Source: an uncultured Anaeromassilibacillus sp.
Lineage (GTDB): Bacteria > Bacillota > Clostridia > Oscillospirales > Acutalibacteraceae
Assembly: GCA_930987725.1 (NCBI GenBank)
Contig: CAKNKY010000004.1
Coordinates: 1 to 64,000 of the forward strand
DNA: 64,000 nt
Direction of reading: 5' to 3'
Shown: positions 63,193 through 64,000 of the stretch, one piece after another
Layout: each line of letters begins with the position of its first letter
How positions within the stretch are numbered: position 1 is the first letter of the stretch
Translations under genes and position numbers: made by a program
Notes under the pieces: generated by a model
Seen by the model: the letters and a program-made list of their open reading frames with translations, nothing else
The model's database searches: none
What the model was told of the DNA's origin: nothing

Positions 63193-64000
63193 ATGCCCAA
63201 GACCACGCAGGACCTCCAGGGAGAGGTCAGCCAGGAATCCCGTGAAGTTCTGGATGAACGGGGGGAGGAGAACGAGCAGGGCAGCGTGCAGCTTGCCGCC
63301 GCCATGACGGATTCGCTCCATGCCCTGGAAACGCGTTTTGCCGCCGATGAAAACTCCGGCAGCTTTGAAATTGTGCGCGACAGCACCCACGATCTGCTCG
63401 CCAGCCTGGATGAGCGCGTGAGCGGCGACGATTTTCTGGAAAAATTCCGCGCCATGACGTTCCGCATCAACCGCGTTGTGGCGGCGTGCAATGATTACCT
63501 GCGCAGCCACAGCGGCCGCAGGTGGACAAGCCGCGGCCGCGGCCGTGTGGAGGAGGTGCGCAAGATCCTGGCCGATGCGGAGGCCCAGTCGGTGCGGCTG
63601 CGGCAGGTGGACTTTCTCGTGTCCGCTTCGCCCACGGCACGCAGCTGGCGCGACTGGTTCACCGGCGCCGACCAGCAGGACGACGCGCAGGATCAGGCCC
63701 CGTCTGATACGGCGTCCTACCGCGGCGGCGTGCTCCCCACAGGCAGCGAATTCCGGCAGCAGTGCGAGGAGATGTCGCGCCGCGGCGGAAGATCCGCCCG
63801 CACCCTGCCGGACGGCGGCCTCATCGACACCATCGCCGGCCTGCTGGACGACGCCCAGGTTGACGACAGCTCCGAGACAGGCGCCGCCGTGCGCTCGTTC
63901 GTGCTCGACGACCTGCTTCGCGCGCTCGATTCCGTGCCCGGCGGGAACAGCATGATCGACGTGCTGCGCAACCGTGCCGCCTACATCCGCGTGAGCCTGC
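63193..64000 (+). CDS. uncharacterised protein, truncated by window end
   Basis: ATG 63193 preceded by GGAGAGGGAG; open to 64000: MPKTTQDLQGEVSQESREVLDERGEENEQGSVQLAAAMTDSLHALETRFAADENSGSFEIVRDST...; absent from ORF track because no stop in window. Confidence 0.8.
   Translation, partial: MPKTTQDLQGEVSQESREVLDERGEENEQGSVQLAAAMTDSLHALETRFAADENSGSFEIVRDSTHDLLASLDERVSGDDFLEKFRAMTFRINRVVAACNDYLRSHSGRRWTSRGRGRVEEVRKILADAEAQSVRLRQVDFLVSASPTARSWRDWFTGADQQDDAQDQAPSDTASYRGGVLPTGSEFRQQCEEMSRRGGRSARTLPDGGLIDTIAGLLDDAQVDDSSETGAAVRSFVLDDLLRALDSVPGGNSMIDVLRNRAAYIRVSL

Noticed and set aside
1-64000. tRNA, rRNA or CRISPR arrays
   Set aside because: No cloverleaf/rRNA sequence or regularly spaced repeat array recognised on reading either strand; a tRNAscan/Infernal/CRISPR search would be needed to exclude them formally.

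Overview
High-GC Clostridia-like (spore-former, monoderm) chromosomal window. Positions ~150-18300 are ordinary metabolism: an esterase, a PIN/NYN-like protein, PTS enzyme I, an MscS channel, a GH2 glycosidase, a LacI regulator, a sugar/polyol catabolic operon, uxaC, a C26 peptidase and YpeB. Positions ~18300-56340 hold a complete-looking contractile injection system (CIS/eCIS): two tandem-AAA ATPases, a divergent OmpR-type two-component system, a run of five genes that includes four predicted membrane-anchored proteins (pseudokinase-like, degenerate class III cyclase, MORN, long coiled-coil) and one secreted TolC-like protein, DUF4255/Pvc16, a PAAR-like tip, sheath, tube, tail chaperones, tube-2, a large coiled-coil protein, two Pvc7-like proteins, gpD/VgrG-like hub, spike, gp25, two J-like baseplate proteins and gpI, then STAS. 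Positions ~56570-62820 hold a minus-strand RsbW-like kinase / C-A-T-R NRPS / SpoIIE-type phosphatase operon. The most notable observations are: (i) a CIS coupled to an elaborate envelope module in a monoderm, (ii) an A_AAT_TTT -1 slippery site in the tail-chaperone overlap, as in phage G/GT genes, (iii) an 11-bp-phased direct repeat (TTTAGAAAATCTTTA) 38 bp upstream of the -10 of both the CIS promoter and a second promoter at ~63.0 kb, (iv) a hairpin between the Shine-Dalgarno and start codon of the sheath gene, and (v) an NRPS inside a partner-switching operon. All family calls are from reading the supplied translations and sequence; no database search was run.
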